From: Mycobacterium paraffinicum
Lineage (GTDB): Bacteria > Actinomycetota > Actinomycetes > Mycobacteriales > Mycobacteriaceae
Assembly: GCF_001907675.1 (NCBI RefSeq)
Contig: NZ_MPNT01000039.1
Coordinates: 1-49,870, forward strand
Reading direction: 5' to 3'
Length of the DNA: 49,870 bases
Positions 42,691-49,870 of this stretch are shown here, piece after piece. The notes beneath the pieces are model-generated. The model was not told the origin of the DNA, ran no database searches, and saw only the letters and a program-made list of their open reading frames with translations. The number at the start of each line of letters is the position of its first letter. Within the stretch, counting starts at the first letter, position 1. The position numbers and the translations under genes were made by a program.

Positions 42691-43746
42691 CTACCAGGTG
42701 CGGCGCGCCCCGGTGGTTAGTTGATCGCCGTTGTGGCGCCAGCGCGGCTCCTTGTCGACGGTGCGACCCGTGATACCCCTCAAGTTGCGAATCACGGTGC
42801 CGTACAGTCCCGACGCGGTGCTCGACAACTTGCCGCCCGGCGGTTCGTCCATGAAGGGCATGAACTTGTCGGGGAAGCCCGGCATGGTGCATCCGATGCA
42901 GATGCCACCCACGTTGGGGCAGCCGCCGACACCGTTGATCCATCCGCGCTTGGGCACGTTGCACTTGACGACCGGACCCCAACAGCCCAGTTTCACAATG
43001 CATTTCGGCGATCCGTATTCGGTGGCGAAGTCGCCCTGCTCGTAGTATCCGGCTCGGTCACAACCCTCGTGGACGGTGTTGCCGAACAACCACTTGGGGC
43101 GCAGCGCGTCGTCGAGCGGGATCATCGGCGCTTGACCGGTCGCCATGTAGAGCAAGTAGGTCAGCGTCTCGGACAGGTTGTCGGGGTGGATCGGGCATCC
43201 GGGCACGCACACGATAGGAATGCCGGCCTTGCTCTTCCAGTCCCACCCGAGGTAGTCGGGCACCCCCATCGCGCCCGTCGGATTGCCGGCCATGGCGTGG
43301 ATGCCACCGTAGGTCGCGCAGGTCCCGACCGCGACGATCGCGGTGGCCTTGGGCGCCAGTCGGTCGAGCCACTCGCTGGTGGTCATCGGCTGGTTGGTGG
43401 CCGGGTTGTTGCCGAATCCGCACCAGTAGCCCTCGTCCTTGAGCTTCTCGTTGGGAATGGATCCCTCCACGACGAGCACGAAGGGTTCCAGCTCACCGCG
43501 GTCGGCCTTGAAGAACCACGACAGGAAGTCGTCCGCCCCGCCATTGGGTCCGCACTCGAAATCGATTAGGGGCCAGTGCACGGCGACCTTCGGAAGCCCC
43601 GGTAGCGCGCCCAGGGCGATCTCCTCGACTGAGGGCTGGGTGGCGGCAGTCAACGCCACCGAATCGCCGTCACAACTGAGCCCCGCATTAATCCACAGAA
43701 CATGGATCAACGTTTCTTCCGCTTTGACTGCTGCTTCTGTTGGCAT
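42691..43746 (-). CDS. hhyS: Group 1h [NiFe]-hydrogenase small subunit
   Basis: 351 aa. The proximal cluster region reads LWINAGLSCDGDSV: Cys25 is kept, but the second position of the usual CxxC is Asp28, the signature of group 1h, where Asp plus three Cys ligate the cluster. Further ligands: VGTCATYGG, VPGCPIHPDN, then EGCDRAGYYEQGDFA, YGSPKCIVKLGCWGP, GGCPNVGGICIGCTMPGF for the medial and distal clusters. No Tat signal or membrane anchor. The 72-base gap to hhyL contains no gene. Preceded by a promoter with consensus -35. Confidence 0.96.
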   Translation of the reverse strand: MPTEAAVKAEETLIHVLWINAGLSCDGDSVALTAATQPSVEEIALGALPGLPKVAVHWPLIDFECGPNGGADDFLSWFFKADRGELEPFVLVVEGSIPNEKLKDEGYWCGFGNNPATNQPMTTSEWLDRLAPKATAIVAVGTCATYGGIHAMAGNPTGAMGVPDYLGWDWKSKAGIPIVCVPGCPIHPDNLSETLTYLLYMATGQAPMIPLDDALRPKWLFGNTVHEGCDRAGYYEQGDFATEYGSPKCIVKLGCWGPVVKCNVPKRGWINGVGGCPNVGGICIGCTMPGFPDKFMPFMDEPPGGKLSSTASGLYGTVIRNLRGITGRTVDKEPRWRHNGDQLTTGARRTW

Positions 43747-43827
43747 GCTGCAGCTTTCCGGGGCCGGGCTGAGACCCCTGCGCCGCCGGAGTCGACCGTC
43801 GGCCCACTTGCGCAGCGCTAATTTTTG

Positions 43828-43856
43828 GGTCTACTCCTCCCCGCCGAGCGTGTCAA
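43828..43856 (-). promoter_or_regulatory. Promoter of the hydrogenase structural operon
   Basis: Minus strand: TTGACA (43856-43851), a 17-base spacer, and TAGACC (43833-43828). The -35 is perfect and the -10 a fair TANNNT variant. The leader to hhyS would be about 75 bases. Confidence 0.5.
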
Positions 43857-43891
43857 CGGTTCTGAAGCACCAACTAGTTAGACAACCGTTG
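43854..43891. promoter_or_regulatory. Inverted repeat upstream of hhyS, candidate operator
   Basis: CAACGGTT (43854-43861) and AACCGTTG (43884-43891) are perfect 8-base arms over a 22-base gap that includes the palindrome AACTAGTT (43872-43879). The near arm overlaps the -35. The rest of the 43747-43975 gap shows no gene. Confidence 0.5.
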
Positions 43892-43975
43892 CATAGTTTT
43901 TCGCTCGGCCGCGAGCGCGATGGCGGCCCGGCCGGCGGTCTCCGGCATCATGCAAATCGCTTGCAGAACGGCCGG

Positions 43976-44264
43976 TCAGGCCGGCGGCTCCGCGGCGAAT
44001 CGGCGCAGCCAGCCGAACCATGCGGCCATCCCGGCTACGGTGCGCGCACTCAGCGGCAGGATCCTTGCCGTCGCGTTGACCTTGCGCACGTGAGCGATGT
44101 ATTCATCGACGTCCACGTCGAGGTGCGGAACCAAAGTCAATCTTGTTGCGCAGCACCACATTCACGGAACGGCACATCACCGGATACTTCAGCGGCTTGT
44201 CCTCGCCCTCGGTCACCGAGTACACCCTGGCCTTGGCGTGCTCGCCGGCGCGTCGAGGTGGCAT
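43976..44264 (-). pseudogene. hypB: hypB remnant (nickel-insertion GTPase), truncated and frameshifted
   Basis: Read on the minus strand, [20 protein letters not shown] (followed by YPVM, RSVNVV, NKID) matches the middle of HypB. It then shifts frame at a T run (44133-44135): deleting one T restores [20 protein letters not shown] and the C-terminal ILPLSARTVAGMAAWFGWLR. The N-terminal His-rich/CxxC region and the GxxGxGKT P-loop are gone; after the hypA overlap only MKNASCERI and a stop remain. About 95 of some 250 residues survive. HypB is the GTPase that, with HypA, loads nickel into the large subunit. Loss here means nickel loading must use HypA alone or a HypB from elsewhere. Confidence 0.85.
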
Positions 44265-44296
44265 TCGCCGCTAAATCCGTTCGCACGAGGCGTTTT

Positions 44297-44632
44297 TCAT
44301 GAGACGTCCAGCGACGTCACCAAGAATTCGTTGCCGTGCAGCACCTCGACGTCGGAACTGTCGCACTGCGGGCACCAGATCGACCAGGCCGAGGTGATCT
44401 CCGATCGCCGGCCGCAGGCGCGGCAGCTCACCTCGGCGGTGACGCACTCGAGCTCCAGCTCGGCCTCCGGCATGTTCTCGGCGTCGCGCACCAGCGTCCA
44501 GCAGAACGAGAGCGATTCGGGCACGACCTGGCGCAGCGCCCCGATCCGCACGCGCACCACGTCGACGTGCCGGCCGTCGGCGTGGGTCTTGGCCACATCG
44601 GCGATCGCTTCGCACAGCGACAGCTCATGCAC
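44297..44632 (-). CDS. hypA: Nickel-insertion protein HypA
   Basis: 111 aa. MHELSLCEAI gives the N-terminal nickel-binding MHE. The zinc domain has CRACGRRSEITSAWSIWCPQC, two CxxC pairs. It binds nickel and delivers it to hydrogenase pre-HhyL, normally with HypB. It lies downstream of nicT by 73 bases and would overlap the hypB start. Confidence 0.95.
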   Translation of the reverse strand: MHELSLCEAIADVAKTHADGRHVDVVRVRIGALRQVVPESLSFCWTLVRDAENMPEAELELECVTAEVSCRACGRRSEITSAWSIWCPQCDSSDVEVLHGNEFLVTSLDVS

Positions 44633-44705
44633 CGCCGGTCACCGGCGTCCGCCGCAGGTTCATGTGCACTGTTCTACACCCGAACGCCCAGCGCGCGCAG
44701 CGGTC

Positions 44706-45824
44706 TCAGGGCGAGGAGGTCCACTTCCGTTCCAGCCGGCCGTAGCGCCAGACCAGCACGGCCACCGCCCAGGTGATGACGAACGCGCCCACGACGAAAT
44801 AGCCGACGGTGTTGAGGTCCAACCCGCCGATCCAGTTCCAGAACGGGCCTCGCCAGCCGAATTGCTCGGCAAAAAGCGTGAGGAGTTCGACGCTGCCGAT
44901 CAGCAGCGCGACGACGACCGACAGGGCGGTGATGGTGATGTTGTAGTAGATCTTGCGGAACGGGTTGGAAAAGGCCCAGCCGTAGGCGAAGTTCATGAAC
45001 GAGCCGTCGATGGTGTCGAGCAGGCACATGCCTGCGGTGAACAGCACGGGCAGGCACAGGATGGCGTACCACGGCAGTCCGGCGGCGGCGCTGGTGCCGG
45101 CCAGGACCAGGAGCGCGATTTCGGTCGCCGTGTCGAAGCCGAGTCCGAACAGCACCCCGACGGGGTAGGAGTGCCACGACTTGGCGATCGATTTGGTGAA
45201 GCGGCCGAGGAATCGGTTCATGAGGCCCCGGTTGTCGAGCTGCCGTTCCAGTTCGGCGCCGTCGGTTTCGTGGTCGTAGTCGCCGCGGCGCAGCCTGGCG
45301 AACAGCCGCAGAATGCCCACCAGCACGACGATATTGACCAGGGCGATCGCATAGAGGAACACGCCCGAGACGCCGGTGCCGATCAGCCCCGTGTAGTGGT
45401 GCAGCGCCGAGGAGTCGTCCCGGACCGGCCCGACGACCGTCTTGACCCCGGACGCCAACAGGACCGCCAGCGCGAAGACCACCGTGGAATGGCCGAGCGA
45501 GAAGAAGAATCCGACCGCGAGCGGGCGCTGCCCGTCATTCATCAGCTTGCGGGTGGTGTTGTCGATGGCGGCGATGTGGTCGGCGTCGAACGCGTGCCGC
45601 ATGCCCAGGGTGTAGGCGGTCAGCCCGATGCCCACACCAAATGCCTTGCCGCCGAGGCTCAGTTGCGCGGGGGCGACCAGGGCCACCAGGGTGAGCCAGC
45701 CGATCAGATGGAGCGCGACGATGACCGCCAGCATCGAGGCGAGGCGCCACCACTCCGCCGCGGTCAACGCGCTGCGCAGCTTGGTCGTCCATGATGGCCG
45801 CCAATCGAGCTCGGTACCGGCCAC
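44706..45824 (-). CDS. nicT: High-affinity nickel (cobalt) permease NicT
   Basis: 372 aa from GTG 45824, which has AAGGA five bases upstream and gives the same length as M. tuberculosis NicT (Rv2856); an in-frame ATG at 45857 is an alternative. NiCoT family with eight membrane helices. The signature HAFDADHIAAIDNTTRKL lies in helix II, and LGFDTATEIALL is the second signature. It imports Ni2+ driven by membrane potential. It heads the hydrogenase genes and is divergent from a Fur-family gene, with a Nur-like site between. Confidence 0.95.
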   Translation of the reverse strand: MAGTELDWRPSWTTKLRSALTAAEWWRLASMLAVIVALHLIGWLTLVALVAPAQLSLGGKAFGVGIGLTAYTLGMRHAFDADHIAAIDNTTRKLMNDGQRPLAVGFFFSLGHSTVVFALAVLLASGVKTVVGPVRDDSSALHHYTGLIGTGVSGVFLYAIALVNIVVLVGILRLFARLRRGDYDHETDGAELERQLDNRGLMNRFLGRFTKSIAKSWHSYPVGVLFGLGFDTATEIALLVLAGTSAAAGLPWYAILCLPVLFTAGMCLLDTIDGSFMNFAYGWAFSNPFRKIYYNITITALSVVVALLIGSVELLTLFAEQFGWRGPFWNWIGGLDLNTVGYFVVGAFVITWAVAVLVWRYGRLERKWTSSP

Positions 45825-45882
45825 TCTGGTCCTTCGGCATGAGGGAACAACCGGCACGACTGTATGTGCGGCCGCCGACTAG

Positions 45883-45899
45883 ATGCAAGTCGGTCGCAG
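45883..45899. promoter_or_regulatory. Nur-box-like direct repeat between nicT and the Fur-family gene
   Basis: ATGCAA (45883-45888), five bases, TCGCAG (45894-45899). The Streptomyces Nur box is a TTGCAA-N5-TTGCAA-type direct repeat (recalled); the conserved GCA and the N5 spacing are present, though other bases differ. Confidence 0.4.
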
Positions 45900-45976
45900 G
45901 AACCGCGCCACCCGATGCGGGCGGCGAATTCGGCCGAAGACTGGCGCGCCCCGCGGAGCGGCGCGACACTGGGCGG

Positions 45977-46468
45977 GTGACGTCCAAGCCGTCGTCTCTG
46001 GACCCCTCCGTCGCCGCCCGGATCGGTGATCTGTTGCGCGCCCGGGGCCTGCGGCGGATGTCCTCGCGGATCGAGGTGCTGGCGGTGCTCGAGCCCATCG
46101 ACGGGCACCTGCCGGTCGCGGAAATCCACAAGCGGGTGCGGGCGGCGTTGCCGCACGGCGCCCACGCCCCCGACGTGGCGACCATCTATCGCACGGTGAC
46201 CACTCTGGTCGGGCAGGGGATGCTGCACGCGCTCACCCTCGACGGCGGTGTCACCACCTACGGGATGGCCACCGCGCCGCACCACCACGCCGTGTGTACC
46301 GAGTGCGGCTCGATCATCGAGGTGCCCGCCCGGCAGCTCAGCTCGGCGCTAGAGCACGCGATGGCGGGCAGCTCCTTCGCGCTCTCGGAGGCCGCGGGCC
46401 TGACGCTGCACGGGTTGTGCCCCCAGTGCCAAGACGGCAAGCGGGCGCTCAAGCGTTCCGGGCGCTGA
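45977..46468 (+). CDS. Fur-family regulator, probably nickel-responsive (Nur-like)
   Basis: 163 aa from GTG 45977. Winged helix: LRARGLRRMSSRIEVLAVLE, HLPVAEIHKRVRAALPHGAH, VATIYRTVTTLVGQGMLHAL. Dimerisation/metal part: ATAPHHHAVCTECGSIIEV with the metal-binding HHH, and HGLCPQCQDGK giving the structural zinc CxxC pairs. Fur members sense Fe, Zn, Mn or Ni; the divergent nicT gene argues for nickel. It is distinct from FurA and Zur (FurB), which have other gene contexts in mycobacteria. Its 3' end is convergent with mtr, 15 bases apart. Confidence 0.85.
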   Translation: MTSKPSSLDPSVAARIGDLLRARGLRRMSSRIEVLAVLEPIDGHLPVAEIHKRVRAALPHGAHAPDVATIYRTVTTLVGQGMLHALTLDGGVTTYGMATAPHHHAVCTECGSIIEVPARQLSSALEHAMAGSSFALSEAAGLTLHGLCPQCQDGKRALKRSGR

Positions 46469-46483
46469 TGGTCGCCTCCCCGT

Positions 46484-47863
46484 CTAGCACAGGTCCAGCA
46501 GCGCGTTCTCGACCACTTCCGGCAGCGCCGGGTGAATCCAGTACTGCCCCCGGGCCATCTCCGCGGCGGTGAGCCCGAAGCTCATCGCCTGGATCAGCGG
46601 CTGGATGATCGATGACGCCTGGGGCCCCATGATGTGCGCGCCCAGCAGCCGCCCGGTGCTCCGATCGGCGATCAGCTTGACTATCCCGGTGGTGTCCTCC
46701 ATCGCCCAACCGTAGGCGACGCCGCTGTAGTTGTGTATCGCGACCGAGATGTCGAATCCCTTTGCCATGGCTTGGTTTTCGGTCAAACCGACGGCCGCCA
46801 CCTGGGGGTCGGTGAACACCGCCGACGGCACGTAGCGGTGATCGGTGGTGACCATCGCATCGGTGTCGTCCCAGTTGCAGAGGATGTTGTGCCGCACGAC
46901 GCGGGCCTCGTGGTTGGCGACGTGTTTGAGCTGGTACGGCGAGGAGACGTCGCCGAGGGCGAAAACCCGACGGGCGGAGGTGCGTTGGTATTGATCCACC
47001 ACCACCCGGCCATCCTCCACGTCGACCCCGGCCTGTTCGGCGTCCAGCAGGTCGGCGTTGGAGATCCTGCCCGTCGCGACCAGCAGCAGGTCCGCTCGCA
47101 GGGTCGACCCGTCGTCGAGTCGCAGCGCGACGCCCGAGCCGTCGTTGCTGCCGCCCACGACGTTGCGGTGAGTGCGCAGTTCCCATTTGGCCGCGGCGAT
47201 GCGGGTAAAGCGTTTGCAGATGGTGTCGTCGGAATACCGCAGCATGGTGGCGCCTCTGCAAACCAGCGTGACGCGCACGCCGAGGGCGGAGAAGATGTGG
47301 GCGAATTCGGCTCCCACGTAGCCACTTCCGATGATCGCGAGGTGCTCGGGCAACTCCGGGATCCGCATGATCGTGTCGCTGGTGTGATAGGCGACGCCGC
47401 AGTCGAGGATCGCGGGTGGGATCACCGGCCGCGAGCCCGCCGCGATCACCACCTGATCGGCGGTGAAATCGTCACCGGCGCCGGTGTGCAGCAGGTAACG
47501 CCCGTCGGGCTGAACCGGGCCGAATCGCACGTGCTGGCTGTACAAGTCGACGTTGGGCGATGCGCGGCGGTAATCTTCCCCGCTCATCGAGATCGGATCG
47601 ATGCGCCCGAAGACGCGCGAGACGATGTCGTCCCAGCGCACTCGGTCGATGTGCGCGTCGACCCCGTAGCGGGCCGCGTCCCGGATCGTCGTGGCGACTT
47701 CGGCGGCATAGACGAACATCTTGGTCGGGATGCAGCCGACGTTGAGGCAGGTGCCGCCGAACGTGCCGTGCTCGCACAGCGCCACCCGCTTGCCGATGAA
47801 GCGATCGTCGAGAAGGCTGTTGCCCGAGCCGCTTCCGATGATCGCGATGTCGTACGTCTCCAC
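46484..47863 (-). CDS. mtr: Mycothione reductase
   Basis: 459 aa from GTG 47863, the length of the M. tuberculosis protein (Rv2855). FAD site AIIGSGSGNSLLDD; redox-active disulfide GGTCLNVGCIPTKMF; NAD(P)H site LAIIGSGYVGAEFAHIFSAL; second FAD site VFALGDVSSPYQLKHVA; catalytic C-terminal HPALPEVVENAL. It reduces mycothiol disulfide with NADPH in the cytosol. It starts five bases after the upstream hydrolase stop. Confidence 0.96.
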   Translation of the reverse strand: METYDIAIIGSGSGNSLLDDRFIGKRVALCEHGTFGGTCLNVGCIPTKMFVYAAEVATTIRDAARYGVDAHIDRVRWDDIVSRVFGRIDPISMSGEDYRRASPNVDLYSQHVRFGPVQPDGRYLLHTGAGDDFTADQVVIAAGSRPVIPPAILDCGVAYHTSDTIMRIPELPEHLAIIGSGYVGAEFAHIFSALGVRVTLVCRGATMLRYSDDTICKRFTRIAAAKWELRTHRNVVGGSNDGSGVALRLDDGSTLRADLLLVATGRISNADLLDAEQAGVDVEDGRVVVDQYQRTSARRVFALGDVSSPYQLKHVANHEARVVRHNILCNWDDTDAMVTTDHRYVPSAVFTDPQVAAVGLTENQAMAKGFDISVAIHNYSGVAYGWAMEDTTGIVKLIADRSTGRLLGAHIMGPQASSIIQPLIQAMSFGLTAAEMARGQYWIHPALPEVVENALLDLC

Positions 47864-47867
47864 CCCG

Positions 47868-48890
47868 TCACCCCTGCTTCGAAGACGTGCGGTCGGCGTT
47901 GAGGTAGTGGTCCAGCCAGCGGTCGAGCTGGCGATAGGCCGCCTGCCGCGGCTGCGGCAGCGACAGGAACACGTCGTGTTTGGCATCGTCGATCGGAACG
48001 ATGGTGCTGTGGTTCCCGATGCAGCCGGCCCGCCGGGCGATCTGGGTGACGTCGAGAACCGCGTCGCCGCGCTGCATTGACGCCGCGTCGCTGGTTTCTC
48101 GCACGGTGTGATCCGAGCGCAGGATCAGGTTGGGCACCCCGACGTCGAGCCCGCGGTGTAGCCGGGCGTGGCCACGTCGGATGGCGTGCAGCCAGCCGAG
48201 CGTGATGGGGAAGCCGCCCACCGGTTTCCATTGCAGGTCGTAGTCGAACTCGCCGTGGTAGTCGCGGTGCAGCGTGGTGCCGTAGCCGCCGGCGGTGGGC
48301 GACCGGACCACGCCCTTGGACCGCACCCTGGACAGGCCCGCGATCAGCGCCGCGGTCACCGAATGGCGCAGGACGGCCGGGCCGTGCAGGTCCAGGAACG
48401 GGCTGTTGAGCACCAAACCCCCGATGCCGGCGTGCGCCGCGGCGTCGCGCCGGCGAAGCCGGTCCAGCCACAACGACACGATGAGCCCGCCGGAGGAATG
48501 GCCGTAGACCAGGACCTTGGCGGGCCGGTCCTGGTCGCGAATGGCCGCCAGCGCGAGCTCCAGCTCGGCGTCGTAGTCGGCGAGGTTGGTGATGAAGTGC
48601 GGCGTCTGACCGTCGCGGTGCGAACGACCGCATTTCTGGAGGTCCAGCGCGTAGAAGGCGAAGCCCCGGTCGGCGAAGTGATCGGCCAGCGCGGTGTTGA
48701 AGAAATAGTCGGTGTAGCCGTGCACGGCCAGCACCGCGTGGCCGGTCCCCGCGGGGTCGGTGGGCTCGCCGCGCCGGGTCAGCGTCGCGACGATCTCGCC
48801 CTCGCCGACCGGGTCGAGGCCGAGGGGGATGGTGCGCTGCCAATAACCGGGCAGGACATCGGGCACCCAGCCAGTCACCCCGCCACTCAC
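47868..48890 (-). CDS. Alpha/beta hydrolase (Rv2854-like)
   Basis: 340 aa. LAVHGYTDYFFNTALADHFA is the oxyanion region, VYGHSSGGLIVSLWLDRL holds the nucleophile Ser in GHSSGG, and PIDDAKHDVFLS near the end supplies the catalytic His. The pattern is that of serine-aminopeptidase/monoglyceride-lipase-like hydrolases; the substrate is unknown. In an operon with mtr as in M. tuberculosis (Rv2854-mtr). It is divergent from mqo, 110 bases away. Confidence 0.9.
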   Translation of the reverse strand: MSGGVTGWVPDVLPGYWQRTIPLGLDPVGEGEIVATLTRRGEPTDPAGTGHAVLAVHGYTDYFFNTALADHFADRGFAFYALDLQKCGRSHRDGQTPHFITNLADYDAELELALAAIRDQDRPAKVLVYGHSSGGLIVSLWLDRLRRRDAAAHAGIGGLVLNSPFLDLHGPAVLRHSVTAALIAGLSRVRSKGVVRSPTAGGYGTTLHRDYHGEFDYDLQWKPVGGFPITLGWLHAIRRGHARLHRGLDVGVPNLILRSDHTVRETSDAASMQRGDAVLDVTQIARRAGCIGNHSTIVPIDDAKHDVFLSLPQPRQAAYRQLDRWLDHYLNADRTSSKQG

Positions 48891-49000
48891 GAAGCCAGCT
48901 TAGAGGTTTTGCTGGTCGCGGGGAGGCGCACGCCGCTCGCGCCCGGTTCCACTCGGGATAGCCTGGGGACCGGCGCAGTCGAGGGAAGGACCAGGAGCAG

Positions 49001-49870
49001 GTGTCGTCGCTAGCCCGAACCGCACGGACGGACGTCGTGCTGGTGGGCGCGGGCATCATGAGCGCGACGCTGGGTGCATTGCTCCGCCGGCTGCAGCCGG
49101 ATTGGTCGATGACCATCGTCGAACGGCTGGACGCCGTCGCGGCGGAGAGCAGCAGCCCCTGGAACAACGCTGGCACCGGGCATTCGGCGCTGTGCGAGCT
49201 CAACTACACCCCGCAGACTCCCGACGGCTCGATCGACATCACCAAAGCGGTGCGGATCAACGAGCAGTTCCAGGTGACCCGGCAATTCTGGGCCTATGGC
49301 GTCCAGAACGGGATCCTGGCCGATACCGGCTTCTGCAACCCGATCCCGCACGTGAGCTTCGTGCGCGGGGCGCAGCGCGTCGAGTTCTTGCGCCGCCGGC
49401 AACGCGCGTTGGCCGCCAACCCACTGTTCGCCGGCACCGAATTCGTCGACGACGCGGACGAGTTCGCCCGACGGCTGCCGTTGATGGCCGCCAAGCGGGA
49501 CTTCTCCGAGCCGACCGCGCTCAACTGGGCCCCCCACGGCACGGACGTCGACTTCGGCGCGCTGGCGCGCCAGCTCATCGGCTATTGCGTGCAGGGTGGG
49601 GCGAGCGCGTTGTTCGGCCACGAGGTCCGCGATCTGACCCGGCAATCGGACGGCAGCTGGACGCTGCTGCTCCGCAATCGCCGCACCGGCGAAAAGCACC
49701 GGCTGAACGCCAATTTCGTCTTCGTCGGCGCCGGCGGTGACGCGCTGCCGTTGCTGCAGAAGTCCGGCATCAAGGAGGTCAGGGGCTTCGCCGGATTCCC
49801 GATCGGCGGCCGGTTCCTGCGAACCGACAACCCGGCGCTCACCGCCGCCCACCGGGCCAAGGTGTACGGG
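49001..49870 (+). CDS. mqo: Malate:quinone oxidoreductase, N-terminal part (partial)
   Basis: 290 codons from GTG 49001 to the window end; the stop lies outside. AGGAG at 48993-48997 fits the start. [20 protein letters not shown] is the FAD-binding motif; [20 protein letters not shown] and [20 protein letters not shown] are Mqo hallmarks, as are [13 protein letters not shown] and [16 protein letters not shown]. This peripheral membrane enzyme oxidises malate to oxaloacetate and reduces menaquinone (Rv2852c). Confidence 0.94.
   Translation, partial: MSSLARTARTDVVLVGAGIMSATLGALLRRLQPDWSMTIVERLDAVAAESSSPWNNAGTGHSALCELNYTPQTPDGSIDITKAVRINEQFQVTRQFWAYGVQNGILADTGFCNPIPHVSFVRGAQRVEFLRRRQRALAANPLFAGTEFVDDADEFARRLPLMAAKRDFSEPTALNWAPHGTDVDFGALARQLIGYCVQGGASALFGHEVRDLTRQSDGSWTLLLRNRRTGEKHRLNANFVFVGAGGDALPLLQKSGIKEVRGFAGFPIGGRFLRTDNPALTAAHRAKVYG

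Noticed and set aside
44097..45794. 565-codon plus-strand frame opposite hypA and nicT
   Set aside because: nicT signatures on the other strand are decisive; this frame has no recognisable domain.

Overview
The window is about 69% GC (estimated by eye) and its gene order matches the Mycobacterium chromosome around M. tuberculosis Rv2894c-Rv2852c: xerC end, M23 peptidase, rpsB-tsf, amiC, a MarR regulator, pyrH-frr-cdsA-rlmN, dxr-rip1-ispG, a GNAT protein, a penicillin-binding lipoprotein, map, nicT, mtr, mqo. The PPE-SVP protein suggests a slow grower. The mpt53/mpt70/mpt83/dipZ block that M. tuberculosis carries between rlmN and dxr is absent, and a complete [NiFe]-hydrogenase locus lies between the Rv2859c-like gene and nicT. 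An environmental or M. avium-like mycobacterium fits better than the M. tuberculosis complex. Species assignment is inference.

Layout. 1-4005: translation and core genes, with two strong hairpins in the rpsB leader. 4013-9571: an accessory, stress-flavoured stretch (MarR repressor, ChaB-like, DUF2795, a 58-aa protein plus an SDR, an MPT63-like secreted protein, an acyltransferase, a winged-helix regulator, a CsbD-like protein), with several candidate SigF-type promoters. 9928-17511: pyrH-frr-cdsA-rlmN, a 58-bp tandem repeat, a DUF2631 protein, then dxr-rip1-ispG. 17568-26535: acetyltransferase, lipoprotein PBP, DUF1707 protein, a zinc-type dehydrogenase flanked by two copies of a 70-bp repeat, map, cobQ, and two small enzymes. 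26532-28006: a PPE protein and an LpqS-like exported protein on the minus strand.

28156-45824, all minus strand: a group 1h (actinobacterial, high-affinity) [NiFe]-hydrogenase locus. In transcription order it reads nicT, hypA, a decayed hypB, hhyS, hhyL, an Fe-S/NifU-like protein (hhyE), DUF5947, DUF6084, an unnamed 441-aa protein, a 39-aa membrane peptide, maturation protease, hypC, hypF, a SIS-HypC fusion, a GmhA-like SIS protein, hypE, hypC, hypD, DUF6390, and an alkaline-phosphatase-superfamily protein. Most junctions are ATGA/GTGA overlaps, which implies translational coupling. A Fur-family regulator is divergent from nicT, with a Nur-like direct repeat between them. The locus thus combines nickel sensing, nickel uptake, nickel insertion, Fe(CN)2CO assembly, structural subunits and C-terminal processing.

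Most interesting points: the HypC domain fused to a sugar-isomerase fold beside a second SIS protein that has lost the GmhA zinc ligands; a hypB that keeps only its C-terminal third and carries a frameshift; an uncharacterised accessory block tied to the hydrogenase; and a four-cysteine, Rieske-like site in the electron-transfer candidate. 46484-49870 returns to conserved genes (mtr, an alpha/beta hydrolase, and the start of mqo, which runs off the window).
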